DNA from: Jeotgalibacillus malaysiensis
GTDB lineage: Bacteria; Bacillota; Bacilli; Bacillales; Jeotgalibacillaceae
Direction of reading: 5' to 3'
NCBI GenBank assembly: GCA_000818095.1
Contig: CP009416.1
Span: forward strand, 445,501 to 509,500
DNA length: 64,000 bases
Part shown: positions 15,747 through 23,935 of the stretch, piece by piece
How the letters are laid out: the number at the start of each line of letters is the position of its first letter
Numbering within the stretch: position 1 is the stretch's first letter
The notes under the pieces: generated by a model
Databases searched by the model: none
What the model saw: only the letters and a program-made list of their open reading frames with translations
Told to the model about the DNA's origin: nothing
Program-made: the position numbers and the translations under genes

Positions 15747-16885
15747 TGAAGGCTGTACATTTTGGAGCGGGTAATATCGGCCGGGGCTTTATTGGCGCAA
15801 TTCTTCAGCAATCCGGTTATGAAGTGACATTTATCGATGTAAATGCTGAGCTCATTGATCGTCTAAATAAGGACAAGGCTTACGAAGTGGTGCTCGCTGA
15901 TGAAACGAAAGAATCATTTACTGTCACGGGCGTGAGCGGGATTAACAGTAAAGAACATCCTGAGCAGGCGGCAGCTGCAGTTGCTGAAGCTGACCTTGTC
16001 ACAGCTTCAGTCGGACCACACGTACTTCCTTTTATCGCGCCTGTGATCGCGAAAGGACTCAGTGCAAGAGAAGCAGGATCTGAGGTAAATGTGATTGCGT
16101 GTGAAAACATGATTGGCGGAAGTGACCAGCTGAAAAAAGAAGTGGAAAAGCATCTTTCAGAAGATGAAGCGGCGCGTGTCTTTGCTTCATCCGGCTTCCC
16201 GAATTCAGCCGTTGACCGGATTGTCCCAATTCAGCATCACGATAATCCATTAACAATTGAAGTAGAGCGCTATTTTGAATGGGTGATAGAAACAGCACAT
16301 ATGAAAGGCACCCAGCCAGACCTAAAAGGCACGCTCTTTGTAGAGGATCTCGTACCGTTTATTGAAAGAAAGCTGCTGACAGTAAATACGGGGCATGCTT
16401 CAATTGCTTATAACGGTTTATTGAAAGGGTATGAAACGGTAAAAGAAGCAATGGCTGATCAGGAAATTTTAGATGTGCTCGAAGGTGTTTTAAGTGAAAC
16501 AAGCACATTTTTAACACAAAAATTCGAGCTCGATAAAGAACAGCACCAGATGTATGTCAGAAAGATTATTAGCCGCTATAAAAACCCTTATATTTCAGAT
16601 GGTCTGGACAGGGTGGGACGTGCTCCTCTCAGAAAGCTTTCAGCAGGAGATCGCCTGACTTATCCGGCAGTAGAACTCGACAGGCAGCAGCTCGTGCCTG
16701 TTCACCTTGAAAAAACAATTGCAGCAGCACTCGCTTTTAATATTGAAGAAGACCCTGAATCTGTTCAGCTGCAGGAATGGATCGCCGAAGAGGGACCGGC
16801 AGCAGCTCTTGAAAAAGCTTCAGGCATTGAGTCCGGCAGTAGCATGAGTGAACGAATTATACATTATTATCAGCAGATCAAATAA
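15746..16885 (+). CDS. mtlD: Mannitol-1-phosphate 5-dehydrogenase
   Basis: A 379-residue NAD-dependent enzyme that oxidises mannitol-1-phosphate to fructose-6-phosphate, ending the pathway started by MtlA/MtlF. The Rossmann motif FGAGNIGRGFIG is at residues 5-16. The polyol dehydrogenase catalytic helix is visible as KLLTVNTGHASIAYNG, with a Lys and the N-x-x-H pair. It is full length. GAGGAGGC precedes the ATG and a terminator follows the gene. The order mtlA-mtlR-mtlF-mtlD is that of Geobacillus and Alkalihalobacillus-type genomes rather than B. subtilis. Confidence 0.95.
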   Translation: MKAVHFGAGNIGRGFIGAILQQSGYEVTFIDVNAELIDRLNKDKAYEVVLADETKESFTVTGVSGINSKEHPEQAAAAVAEADLVTASVGPHVLPFIAPVIAKGLSAREAGSEVNVIACENMIGGSDQLKKEVEKHLSEDEAARVFASSGFPNSAVDRIVPIQHHDNPLTIEVERYFEWVIETAHMKGTQPDLKGTLFVEDLVPFIERKLLTVNTGHASIAYNGLLKGYETVKEAMADQEILDVLEGVLSETSTFLTQKFELDKEQHQMYVRKIISRYKNPYISDGLDRVGRAPLRKLSAGDRLTYPAVELDRQQLVPVHLEKTIAAALAFNIEEDPESVQLQEWIAEEGPAAALEKASGIESGSSMSERIIHYYQQIK

Positions 16886-16894
16886 GTGAGAAGG

Positions 16895-16919
16895 CAGCAC
16901 TGATGAGGTGCTGTTTTTT
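16895..16919 (+). terminator. Terminator of the mannitol operon
   Basis: CAGCAC pairs with GTGCTG around a 7-base loop, followed by a T-run. Confidence 0.8.
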
Positions 16920-17046
16920 ATTGAAGAAAAAAAGCTGAGATTTGGTATAGGAAGCTCAAAACACATCCAAATTCGATAGAACCAATATCATCCAGTACAA
17001 TGAAAAAGTAATATCTCGAATTCGAAGTAAATGCAGAGGAGAATGG

Positions 17047-17280
17047 ATGATGAACGAAAAGCATGTTCGGACATTACTGGAGACAATGAAGCAGTATAAC
17101 CAGAGCGGAATTACGCAGACGATCAGCAGCGAAGATCAGAAAAGGCTGCATGTGAACTATGAGAAAGAGTCAGATGCATTTATGATTAGAGATTTTGAAA
17201 GTAAAATGAATCAACAGATTAGTGATATTAATGATGCTGTAAAGGTAATTGCCACGCAGTTGAAAAAAATGATTACGTAA
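17047..17280 (+). CDS. Small hypothetical protein
   Basis: A 77-residue soluble protein without a recognised family. It is charged and mostly helical by composition, with a run of hydrophilic residues and one Met-Ile-Arg-Asp-Phe-Glu segment before the C-terminal helix. AGAGGAG lies before two adjacent ATG codons. A terminator begins directly after its stop, which supports it being a real transcript end. No role can be assigned from the neighbours. Confidence 0.6.
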   Translation: MMNEKHVRTLLETMKQYNQSGITQTISSEDQKRLHVNYEKESDAFMIRDFESKMNQQISDINDAVKVIATQLKKMIT

Positions 17281-17308
17281 AAAAGCCGGGCCAGTTGGCC
17301 GGCTTTTA
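17281..17308. terminator. Bidirectional terminator
   Basis: AAAAGCCGG and CCGGCTTTT form the stem, with A-run left and T-run right, between convergent genes. Confidence 0.82.
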
Positions 17309-17324
17309 TGCTATCTTTCATCAT

Positions 17325-17975
17325 TTATTTCCTGTCAAATGTCCACTCAGGCTGATCCTGTTTTTCAGTCATTTCAACCAGCTTTTCAGCGATATGATCA
17401 GGTGAAAAATGCGTATTCTCTTTTACAAATCCATTAATCGTTAATGTTCCAGCGTAGATGTTTTGCCCTTTCAGTTCCTGGTGGATGGCCAGGGCAAGCG
17501 CTCTGATGGCTGCTTTACCGACCGATACTGAAGTGAATTTCTTCATTGGCTTCACACCCAGTCCGCCACCTGTGAACAAAATAGAGCTTCCTTCCTGTAA
17601 AAAAGGCAGTACAGCTTTATATGCAGCAAGTGCGCCAATAACGTCTACCTGCAGATCGCTGGCAAATTCAATTGGATCCATTTCTGAAGGAAGTTCATTT
17701 CTGAATGTGAACGCGTTATAAAGCATAGCATCAATGCGGCCAAAGGTATCATAGGTGTGCTGTACAGCTTTTCTGATACTCTCATTTGCAAGGACATTTC
17801 CCTGAACAGCGATTGCCTCGATCCCTTCCTCTTTCAGTTGATCAGCATAATGACTGAGCTTTTCTTCATTCCGTGCAACCAATGCAACAGCGTAACCTTT
17901 TTGACCGAATTTCCTTGCAGCACTCAGACCGATACCGGGGCCGGTGCCGATGATACATATCACTTTATCCGCCAT
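17325..17975 (-). CDS. SDR family protein lacking the catalytic tyrosine
   Basis: A 216-residue short-chain dehydrogenase/reductase-like protein. The nucleotide-binding motif IGTGPGIGLSAARKF opens the Rossmann fold and NGFVKENT sits where SDRs have the PG motif. The expected Y-x-x-x-K reads V-S-V-G-K: the Lys is present, but the position of the catalytic Tyr is Val, and the N-N-A-G motif reads Y-N-A-F. It may bind a nucleotide without classical oxidoreductase activity. AAGGAGATG lies 9 bases before ATG 17975, so that start is chosen over 17984. Confidence 0.75.
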   Translation of the reverse strand: MADKVICIIGTGPGIGLSAARKFGQKGYAVALVARNEEKLSHYADQLKEEGIEAIAVQGNVLANESIRKAVQHTYDTFGRIDAMLYNAFTFRNELPSEMDPIEFASDLQVDVIGALAAYKAVLPFLQEGSSILFTGGGLGVKPMKKFTSVSVGKAAIRALALAIHQELKGQNIYAGTLTINGFVKENTHFSPDHIAEKLVEMTEKQDQPEWTFDRK

Positions 17976-18257
17976 GATGTTCATCTCCTTCAGATGTCAA
18001 AAAACATTTATTTCCTCTTGTCCTGACTTTAGCATCTGAATGGTAAGAGGGCAATTTTGGGTGTGTCGTGAAATACATCTATCAGGTAAAAAATGCTCAG
18101 TGAAATAAGAACAAAGTCATTGAACTATTTGAAAATCGACACTGTTCGATACGGTTCGCATTGACGAACACTTAATCGTGTCTTATAATTAAAGACAGAA
18201 TATTTAGTTAACTTATGCAGCGCTCATTCTAAGCCCAAAACGAAAGGAGAGGGAATT

Positions 18258-18614
18258 GTGGTACAGGGCACGCCGGGCATGAAGAAATCATCAACTGGCC
18301 TTCAGGAAAATGTGGGTGGTTTGCTGGCTTATCTGGTAGGGTTTATAAGTGGAATTGTGTTGCTGTTAGTGGAAAAGGAAAATGAGACAATCAGGTTTCA
18401 TGCAATGCAGTCAATTATCGTATTTGGTGCAATCTTCATTCTGAGTATCGTACTCAATTTTATTCCGGTCATCGGCTTTATTATTAGTCTGCTGATCGGA
18501 CCTGTTGCGCTCGTGTTATGGCTGTTACTTATGTTTAAAGCATATCAGGGTGAACGGTATCATTTGCCAATGGCGGGGAAAATGGCTGAGGATCAGCTAC
18601 GCAAAATGCATTAA
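18258..18614 (+). CDS. DUF4870/Tic20-like membrane protein
   Basis: A 118-residue protein with three hydrophobic segments (about 20-38, 50-70 and 72-95). It carries the family pattern GGLLAYLVGFISGIVLLLVEKENETIRFHAMQS near the N-terminus. The family is widespread in Bacillota and of unknown function. The GTG at 18258 is chosen because AAAGGAGAGGG lies upstream; an internal ATG at 18279 is the alternative. It is monocistronic with its own terminator. Confidence 0.78.
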   Translation: MVQGTPGMKKSSTGLQENVGGLLAYLVGFISGIVLLLVEKENETIRFHAMQSIIVFGAIFILSIVLNFIPVIGFIISLLIGPVALVLWLLLMFKAYQGERYHLPMAGKMAEDQLRKMH

Positions 18615-18627
18615 AATCTCCCATTTA

Positions 18628-18658
18628 TAGTACCTTCTGATGAAGGTGCTATTTTTTG
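18628..18658 (+). terminator. Terminator after the DUF4870 gene
   Basis: TAGTACCTTC pairs with GAAGGTGCTA (one mismatch) around TGAT, followed by six T. Confidence 0.82.
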
Positions 18659-18810
18659 TCCGTATTTTTAAAAAAAGGATCCTGATGTCCATTCATATCC
18701 ATTTTATACCATAAACAAAGGCTTATATTTCAAGTAAATCTATCCTTAGCACGATGGAAGCGCTCTCTAATATTTTGGTACGCTAAATATAGTTAAGCTT
18801 TGTTAAAGCC

Positions 18811-18946
18811 GGCTGTTGATTTACGCTTCAGGGGGACGCTTTCCGCAGGGTCGGCGGTGAGCCTCCTCGCGCTTTGCGCTGCGGGGTCTCACCTGTCCGA
18901 CTTCTCCTGCAGGAGTCGCCCCCTGCAGCTCCAATCAATAGCTGTG
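18811..18946. repeat. GC-rich palindromic element, subfamily A, long copy in reverse orientation
   Basis: The ends are GGCTGTTGATT and AATCAATAGCTG. The interior holds CAGGGGGACGCTTTCCGC and GGCGGTGAGCC, the complement of the core in the other copies. It lies about 60 bases upstream of the secreted carboxypeptidase gene, possibly in its transcript leader. Confidence 0.75.
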
Positions 18947-19003
18947 CATAAACATTAATGGGCTTTGACATAGTCTACAATCAAAATATTAGGAGGGGTT
19001 AAG

Positions 19004-20050
19004 ATGAAAAAACAAGTCATCGCATTATCAGTAGCAGGAGCACTTACTTTTAGTGGCGCATCATTCGCATTACCTTCAGCACAGGCAGTCGGAGAAGGTC
19101 CTGGTTATGGTGGAACTGAAACAATCAACACCTCAATTTTGACGACCTACTCAGAAATGGCGCAGTTTCTTGAAGAACAGGATGCAAAGCAAAAGCATCT
19201 TGAAGTTGAAAAGATTGGTGAGTCCGTTAAAGGAAGAGATCTTTTCGTAGCAAAGTACATACAAAATCCTGAGAATCCAACAATTTTATTCCTCACACAG
19301 CAGCATGGGAACGAGCAGTTGACAACTGAAGGTGCACTTGAATTCATTAAGCATATGGGCACAGGAAAAATGAAGGGTGTATTAGATGGTGTCAATGTAT
19401 TAATCGTACCGATGCTCAATCCTGATGGGGCGATGGGAGATGTTGATTTCTCACTTGATGACTATATCGCAAGCGGAGATCGCAACCTGACACGCTATAA
19501 CGCACTTGAAGTCGATTTGAACCGTGACCATGTTGATAAAATTCAGCCTGAAACAAAAGCGCTGCATGAAAATGTAATGCAGAAATACGATATTGATTAT
19601 ATGATTGACCTTCACCATCAGGGAGCTCAAAGTGAACGTGACGGTAAACTGGTTTCAGGATCTATTCTTTATCCGACTACTCCAAACGCTGATCCTGCAG
19701 TTGTAGAGAAGTCAAAGCAGCTTGGTTCAGTTGTATTTAACGCAATTGACTCAAAAGGCTGGGGACACCTTGGGAAGTATAACGGCGGATCTGCAGAAAC
19801 CATCAGCCGTAACGGAATTGCTGTAGAGTACGGTATTTCAACGTTACTATTTGAAATGCGCGGGATGTCTGATCATTTCTATGAGTCATATGTACTCGGC
19901 CAAAAGAGTAATGGCTATCTGATCAAGCAGACAGTGACAACACTTGATGCTGCAGTACGTGCGATTTCTGATGGATCGATTAATGATGCAGATATTTCTT
20001 TCTGGGATACACTTGCAACACAGCAGACACGTCCTTATGAAAGTGAATAA
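19004..20050 (+). CDS. Secreted M14 family zinc carboxypeptidase
   Basis: A 348-residue extracellular metallopeptidase that should remove C-terminal residues from peptides. A signal peptide covers residues 1-29 (KK start, hydrophobic core, LPSAQA cleavage site). The zinc ligands are seen as HGNE (His101, Glu104) and in the DLHHQG motif at 204-205. The catalytic glutamate lies in LLFEMRG (Glu284). DLNRDH matches the M14 substrate-pocket region. Length fits a single catalytic domain without wall-anchoring repeats, so the enzyme is probably released. The start has AGGAGGGG upstream and a terminator follows. Confidence 0.9.
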   Translation: MKKQVIALSVAGALTFSGASFALPSAQAVGEGPGYGGTETINTSILTTYSEMAQFLEEQDAKQKHLEVEKIGESVKGRDLFVAKYIQNPENPTILFLTQQHGNEQLTTEGALEFIKHMGTGKMKGVLDGVNVLIVPMLNPDGAMGDVDFSLDDYIASGDRNLTRYNALEVDLNRDHVDKIQPETKALHENVMQKYDIDYMIDLHHQGAQSERDGKLVSGSILYPTTPNADPAVVEKSKQLGSVVFNAIDSKGWGHLGKYNGGSAETISRNGIAVEYGISTLLFEMRGMSDHFYESYVLGQKSNGYLIKQTVTTLDAAVRAISDGSINDADISFWDTLATQQTRPYESE

Positions 20051-20055
20051 ATAAT

Positions 20056-20093
20056 AAAAAGGAGGGAGCTGGTTATTCAGCACCTTCCTTTTT
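20056..20093. terminator. Imperfect hairpin terminator
   Basis: AAAAAGGAGGG and GCTG pair with CAGC and CCTTCCTTTTTT, with small mismatches. It could also stop the tiny convergent gene. Confidence 0.7.
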
Positions 20094-20103
20094 TATGTTC
20101 TGG

Positions 20104-20226
20104 TTAGTTATTCTTGTTGTCTGAGTTACTGCTTCCCTTCGCGTGTTTCCCCTGGCGTCCATACTCTTTGTTAGTTTCTTCATTACGGTTTTCACCGCTC
20201 TTACCATTTTGATTATTTTCGCTCAT
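20104..20226 (-). CDS. Very small Asn/Lys-rich hydrophilic protein
   Basis: A 40-residue reading frame with a near-perfect ribosome site (GGAGGTGAACC) 5-6 bases before its ATG. The product is very hydrophilic, rich in Asn, Lys, Gly and Ser, with an EYGRQGKHAKG centre, and has no membrane segment. Its composition recalls small spore-type proteins, but no family is recognised. A cre-like palindrome lies 25 bases upstream of the start, so it may be under carbon control. It is below the usual size cut of gene finders. Confidence 0.6.
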   Translation of the reverse strand: MSENNQNGKSGENRNEETNKEYGRQGKHAKGSSNSDNKNN

Positions 20227-20250
20227 GGTGGTTCACCTCCAAAAGAGAAT

Positions 20251-20264
20251 AGTAAACGTTTACA
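20251..20264 (-). promoter_or_regulatory. cre site upstream of the 40-residue gene
   Basis: AGTAAACGTTTACA (reverse TGTAAACGTTTACT) matches TGWAANCGNTNWCA at 13 of 14 positions. Confidence 0.6.
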
Positions 20265-20605
20265 TTTATGTTTCTACCCGCCTAAGTGCCTCTAAAACAT
20301 TTCTGAGAAAAAACTGTTAAAAAATGATTTTTGTAAGCTGAATGCCGGGAATGATTTTCTCAGTAATATTTTTTAGTGCGATCTTTTTTCTTATTAGCAG
20401 GTATATTCGGGGGCAGATTATTCCGATGGTTTTTCCCTTTTACTGTAGTCATTACTTTGTAAAAAAATAGGTTTTTACATAGCTAAAGAAATAAATTAGT
20501 AATTTTTTTCGTTTTAAACCTTAAAGATGCGACCTACATATATTTAAAATTTAATGAATATAGTAAAATAGCACTAAATAATAGATTGTTCAATATGAGA
20601 GAAGC
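20265..20605. other. Gene-free AT-rich spacer
   Basis: This stretch separates the tiny minus-strand gene from rsbQ. I see no open frame with a ribosome site, no clear hairpin with T-run, and no convincing promoter hexamer pair. Confidence 0.5.
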
Positions 20606-20622
20606 GATAAAAGGAGTGGTTC

Positions 20623-21435
20623 ATGGTGAATACGGATATTTTAAAACGAAATCATGTTAAGGTGACTGGAAAAGGCAAGCAGCCCATTTTATTTGCGCAT
20701 GGCTTTGGCAGCAGCCAGGTAGCATGGGAGCAGGTAGTTCAGGCATTTGAAGAAGAATATCAGGTCATTTTATTTGATTATGTCGGCTCGGGAAATGCTG
20801 ATAAAAGTGCGTATTCATCAGACCGCTACCGTTCACTTCACGGCTATGCTGAAGATATGATTGAAGTTTGCAAGACGCTGGATCTGACAGATGTGATTGT
20901 TGTCGGCCATTCCGTCAGCGGTATGATCAGTATGCTCGCAGCACAGAAGGAGCCGGGACTATTCAGTCAGCTGATGATGCTCGCAGCCTCGCCGCGCTAC
21001 CTTAATGATGAGGGTTACATAGGCGGTTTCGATCAGGAAAATATTAATGGCATGCTTGATATGATGGAGAAGAATTTCAATGAATGGGCGAAGTATCTGG
21101 CGCCGGCAGCCGCTAAAAATGATGACCGGCCGGAGCTTGCACTTAATTTTGAAAAGCAGCTGTTATCAAATGATCAGCAGATTGCAAGAGAGTTTGCCGA
21201 AGCAACATTTCTCGTTGATCTCAGAAAAGAGCTGAGCCACACTGAGGTGCCGGTTGTTGTGATGCAGCCAAGTGACGACAATATTGTGCCGCATGAAGCA
21301 GCTTTATATCTTGCTGATGAGTTTCCTGACAGCGAACTTGTGATCTTGAGGGCAACAGGACATAACCCTCATATTAGTCACCCTGAAGAAGTGGTAAAAT
21401 ATATTAAAAAGTATATTGCAATAGAGGCGGTATAG
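20623..21435 (+). CDS. rsbQ: RsbQ-like alpha/beta hydrolase
   Basis: A 270-residue cytoplasmic alpha/beta hydrolase closely following B. subtilis RsbQ, which activates the PAS-PP2C phosphatase RsbP in energy-stress signalling. Family features are visible: KVTGKGKQPILFAHGFGSSQ, ILFDYVGSGNADKS, the nucleophile elbow GHSVSG (Ser97), an Asp in QPSDDNIVPH, and the catalytic His in ATGHNPHISHP. AAAGGAGTGG lies before the ATG. The partner encoded 16 bases downstream is not RsbP but a PAS-GGDEF protein, so the signal seems routed to c-di-GMP synthesis. Confidence 0.88.
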   Translation: MVNTDILKRNHVKVTGKGKQPILFAHGFGSSQVAWEQVVQAFEEEYQVILFDYVGSGNADKSAYSSDRYRSLHGYAEDMIEVCKTLDLTDVIVVGHSVSGMISMLAAQKEPGLFSQLMMLAASPRYLNDEGYIGGFDQENINGMLDMMEKNFNEWAKYLAPAAAKNDDRPELALNFEKQLLSNDQQIAREFAEATFLVDLRKELSHTEVPVVVMQPSDDNIVPHEAALYLADEFPDSELVILRATGHNPHISHPEEVVKYIKKYIAIEAV

Positions 21436-21451
21436 CGCAGGAGGGATGAGC

Positions 21452-22402
21452 ATGGATACGCAGCTTTATTACGCACCATGCGGTTACATCATATCAGAGC
21501 TCGATGGAAGAATCCTTGAGGCAAATGACATGATTAGTACAATGATCGGAGAAAGCAGTAAAGACTTAAAACAACGTCATATCACGTCTTTATTTACACT
21601 ACCTTCAAAGCTGTACTTTCAGACTTATTTTTCACCAATTATCTCAGCACATAAAAAAGTGGATGAAATGTACCTGACACTTCAAACAGCCGATGGTCAA
21701 ATGCCTGTACTGATGAATGCGCTGGAGAGAGATGATCAGTATGAATATGTATTTGTGAAAATGCAGTCGCGGGATGATTTTGAAAATGAACTGATTGCAG
21801 CAAAGCGACAGGTAGAAAAAATTCTTGAAGATACAGATTATGCGAACGGTGAGCTGCAGAAACTATTAACTGAGCTGGAATCTAAACGTGAAGAAATTAC
21901 AGCAGCAAATGCCAGACTGAAAAACCTTGCGTTGACAGACCCATTAACAAGTCTGAAAAACAGACGGTATTATGAAGAAGTACTCACTGAATTTCTGGTG
22001 TCTGCTGAAAAAGAGTCATTCACCTTTTCGTATCTTATCCTTGATATTGATCATTTTAAGCATGTAAATGATGAATTTGGGCATGCTGCCGGTGATCAGG
22101 TGCTTCAGGAGCTTGCATGGAGTCTTGAGCAGGAAATCAGAGAAGAAGATGTCCTTGTCAGGTTCGGTGGAGAGGAATTTGTGATCCTGCTGACCGGGAT
22201 TGATGAAAGACTTGCCCTGAAAATTGCTGATAGGATCCGTGTTAATATTGAGCATGCTGAATGGCCGCATTGCCAGATTACAGTATCGATCGGTGTCTCA
22301 GGTGTGAAGCCTGGCGATACAAAGGATACGATCTTCAAGCGTGCTGATGAAGCGCTCTATTATTCAAAGAAAAACGGACGCAATCGTACAACATTAAATT
22401 AA
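21452..22402 (+). CDS. PAS-GGDEF diguanylate cyclase with RsbP-like sensor domain
   Basis: A 316-residue soluble protein. Residues 1-120 form a PAS domain that resembles the RsbP sensor (YYAPCGYIISELDGRILEAN, then a YFSPII segment). A coiled coil follows (about 120-160). The GGDEF domain (about 160-316) has LTDPLTSLKNRRYY, the active-site loop FGGEEF, and an R-x-x-D inhibitory site (REED) five residues before it. It should make c-di-GMP and be product-inhibited. The start at 21452 is set by AGGAGGG at 21439-21445; the ATG at 21446 is too close. It forms an operon with rsbQ. Confidence 0.88.
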   Translation: MDTQLYYAPCGYIISELDGRILEANDMISTMIGESSKDLKQRHITSLFTLPSKLYFQTYFSPIISAHKKVDEMYLTLQTADGQMPVLMNALERDDQYEYVFVKMQSRDDFENELIAAKRQVEKILEDTDYANGELQKLLTELESKREEITAANARLKNLALTDPLTSLKNRRYYEEVLTEFLVSAEKESFTFSYLILDIDHFKHVNDEFGHAAGDQVLQELAWSLEQEIREEDVLVRFGGEEFVILLTGIDERLALKIADRIRVNIEHAEWPHCQITVSIGVSGVKPGDTKDTIFKRADEALYYSKKNGRNRTTLN

Positions 22403-22433
22403 TCACTTTACTTTGGAGAGAAGGAAAATATTC

Positions 22434-22482
22434 TTGCTTTCTTTTAGTTTCTAAAATATAATTAGTTACATAAAGTAACTAA
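22434..22482 (+). promoter_or_regulatory. Promoter and inverted-repeat operator of the catE-like gene
   Basis: TTGCTT at 22434-22439 and TATAAT at 22457-22462 are 17 bp apart. TTAGTTAC-N5-GTAACTAA at 22462-22482 is a perfect inverted repeat starting at the -10 element. B. subtilis catDE is repressed by the DUF24/MarR-type proteins CatR and YodB at TTAC/GTAA palindromes, so a like repressor is expected. Confidence 0.65.
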
Positions 22483-22499
22483 CGGAAAGGAGCATGATC

Positions 22500-23333
22500 A
22501 TGACATTTCATTCACCTCCTGCGACATTTGTCGAAGAAGTAGCACTGAATGTAACGGACCTTGAACGATCAGTTCAATTTTATACACAGATCATTGGATT
22601 CAAAGTACTCTCTGAAAATAAGAAAGAGGTACAGCTGACAGCGGATGGTCAAACACCACTGCTGAAGCTGATTCAGCCTGAAGGTGCGAGCCCGAAACAG
22701 CCAAGAACCACAGGACTTTATCATTTTGCAATTCTTTTGCCGACAAGAGGCGACCTTGCCGCAATCATTGAGCATTTGGCAGCACATAAAATTCAGCTTG
22801 GTGCATCTGATCACCTGGTAAGCGAGGCGCTTTACCTGTCAGATCCGGATGGCAATGGTATTGAGATTTACAGAGATCGTGAAAAAGAAGAGTGGGAGTG
22901 GAGCCGTAATGAAGTAAAAATGACGGTGGATCCACTTGATTTTGAAGCGGTACTCGGGGCGGATCACGGACAGTTCAACCAGCTGCCTGAGGACACAAAG
23001 ATGGGACATATTCACCTTCACGTTGCCTCTTTATCTGAAGCTGAAGCCTTTTATCGCAAGCTCGGATTTGAACCGGTGTGCCGATATGGCCAGCAGGCAT
23101 TATTCATCTCAACAGAAAAATATCATCACCATATCGGACTCAATATCTGGAACGGAGCAGGTGCACCTGCTCCATCTGAAGAGTCTGCAGGTCTTGTGCA
23201 TTATACATTGATCTATCCGGATGAAGCTGCATTAAAGGCAGCGGCAGAGCAGACAGGCGCAAAGCAGGTTGAAGCAGGCTGGTTCGTACAGGACCCTTCG
23301 AAAAACGGTATCTTATTAAAAACAGCTTCTTAA
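22500..23333 (+). CDS. catE: VOC family ring-cleavage dioxygenase, CatE-like
   Basis: A 277-residue protein with two vicinal-oxygen-chelate modules. It resembles B. subtilis CatE (catechol 2,3-dioxygenase), which protects against catechols and quinones. Conserved stretches include GLYHFAILLP, SEALYLSDPDGNGIEIYRDR, MGHIHLHV (metal-binding His) and the YHHHIGLNIWNG segment, with further metal ligands expected in the second module. AAGGAG lies 7 bases before ATG 22500, preferred over 22494. There is no catD neighbour. The operator at the promoter predicts induction by electrophiles. Confidence 0.82.
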   Translation: MTFHSPPATFVEEVALNVTDLERSVQFYTQIIGFKVLSENKKEVQLTADGQTPLLKLIQPEGASPKQPRTTGLYHFAILLPTRGDLAAIIEHLAAHKIQLGASDHLVSEALYLSDPDGNGIEIYRDREKEEWEWSRNEVKMTVDPLDFEAVLGADHGQFNQLPEDTKMGHIHLHVASLSEAEAFYRKLGFEPVCRYGQQALFISTEKYHHHIGLNIWNGAGAPAPSEESAGLVHYTLIYPDEAALKAAAEQTGAKQVEAGWFVQDPSKNGILLKTAS

Positions 23334-23347
23334 TGAGGCTGTTTTTT
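23318..23347 (+). terminator. Terminator overlapping the end of the catE-like gene
   Basis: AAAAACAGC pairs with GCTGTTTTTT. The stem begins within the last codons. Confidence 0.75.
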
Positions 23348-23397
23348 CATTTGATGCTTCAATGTATAATGAAATAAAAAGCGCAGGTGAATAGATC

Positions 23398-23910
23398 ATG
23401 AAGACGATTTACTGGTCAGAATTTAAAAACGGTGAAGATACTTATCAGCTTGCTGCAGCAGATGACAAGGTCTGTTATATCGGAGGGCCTAAAGAAGGTT
23501 ACGCTGCTCTTGAAAGATGGGCAGCAAAACATTACCCGGGTGCAGTGTTGATTGAAAATCACTCAGACATGCAGCCTTTTATTCAGGAATTTGCCGCTTA
23601 TTTCACCGGGAAAAAAAGGGTATTTGAGATGCCGATCGAACCGAAGGGGACACCTTTTCAACAGGAGGTCTGGGAAGCACTCCTTGATATTCCTTACGGA
23701 GAAACCAGAACCTATGCAGATATTGCAGCGCAGGTAGGCAGACCAAAAGCCTTTCGCGCAGTTGGTACTGCGATTGGGGCAAATCCGCTGTTAGTCGTCG
23801 TGCCATGCCACCGTGTAATCGCAAAAGACGGCGGGCTTGGTGGATTCAGCGCGGGTCTTGATGTAAAAAGAGCACTTCACCAGGTAGAAGGAATCCAGGT
23901 GAAATCATAA
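23398..23910 (+). CDS. ogt: Methylated-DNA--protein-cysteine S-methyltransferase
   Basis: A 170-residue suicide DNA repair protein that takes methyl groups from O6-methylguanine onto its own cysteine. The active motif VVPCHRVIAKDGGLGGFSAG places the acceptor at Cys137. The preceding helix-turn-helix (TYADIAAQVGRPKAFRAVG) with its Arg finger gives DNA binding. The N-terminal ribonuclease-like half is of normal length. The ribosome site GCAGGTG is weak. It stands alone between two terminators. Confidence 0.92.
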   Translation: MKTIYWSEFKNGEDTYQLAAADDKVCYIGGPKEGYAALERWAAKHYPGAVLIENHSDMQPFIQEFAAYFTGKKRVFEMPIEPKGTPFQQEVWEALLDIPYGETRTYADIAAQVGRPKAFRAVGTAIGANPLLVVVPCHRVIAKDGGLGGFSAGLDVKRALHQVEGIQVKS

Positions 23911-23911
23911 T

Positions 23912-23935
23912 AAAAGCTGGCCGCAGCCAGCTTTT
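23912..23935. terminator. Bidirectional terminator
   Basis: AAAAGCTGGC pairs with GCCAGCTTTT around a CGCA loop. It serves ogt and the convergent GlsB-like gene, whose stop lies in the right arm. Confidence 0.85.
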
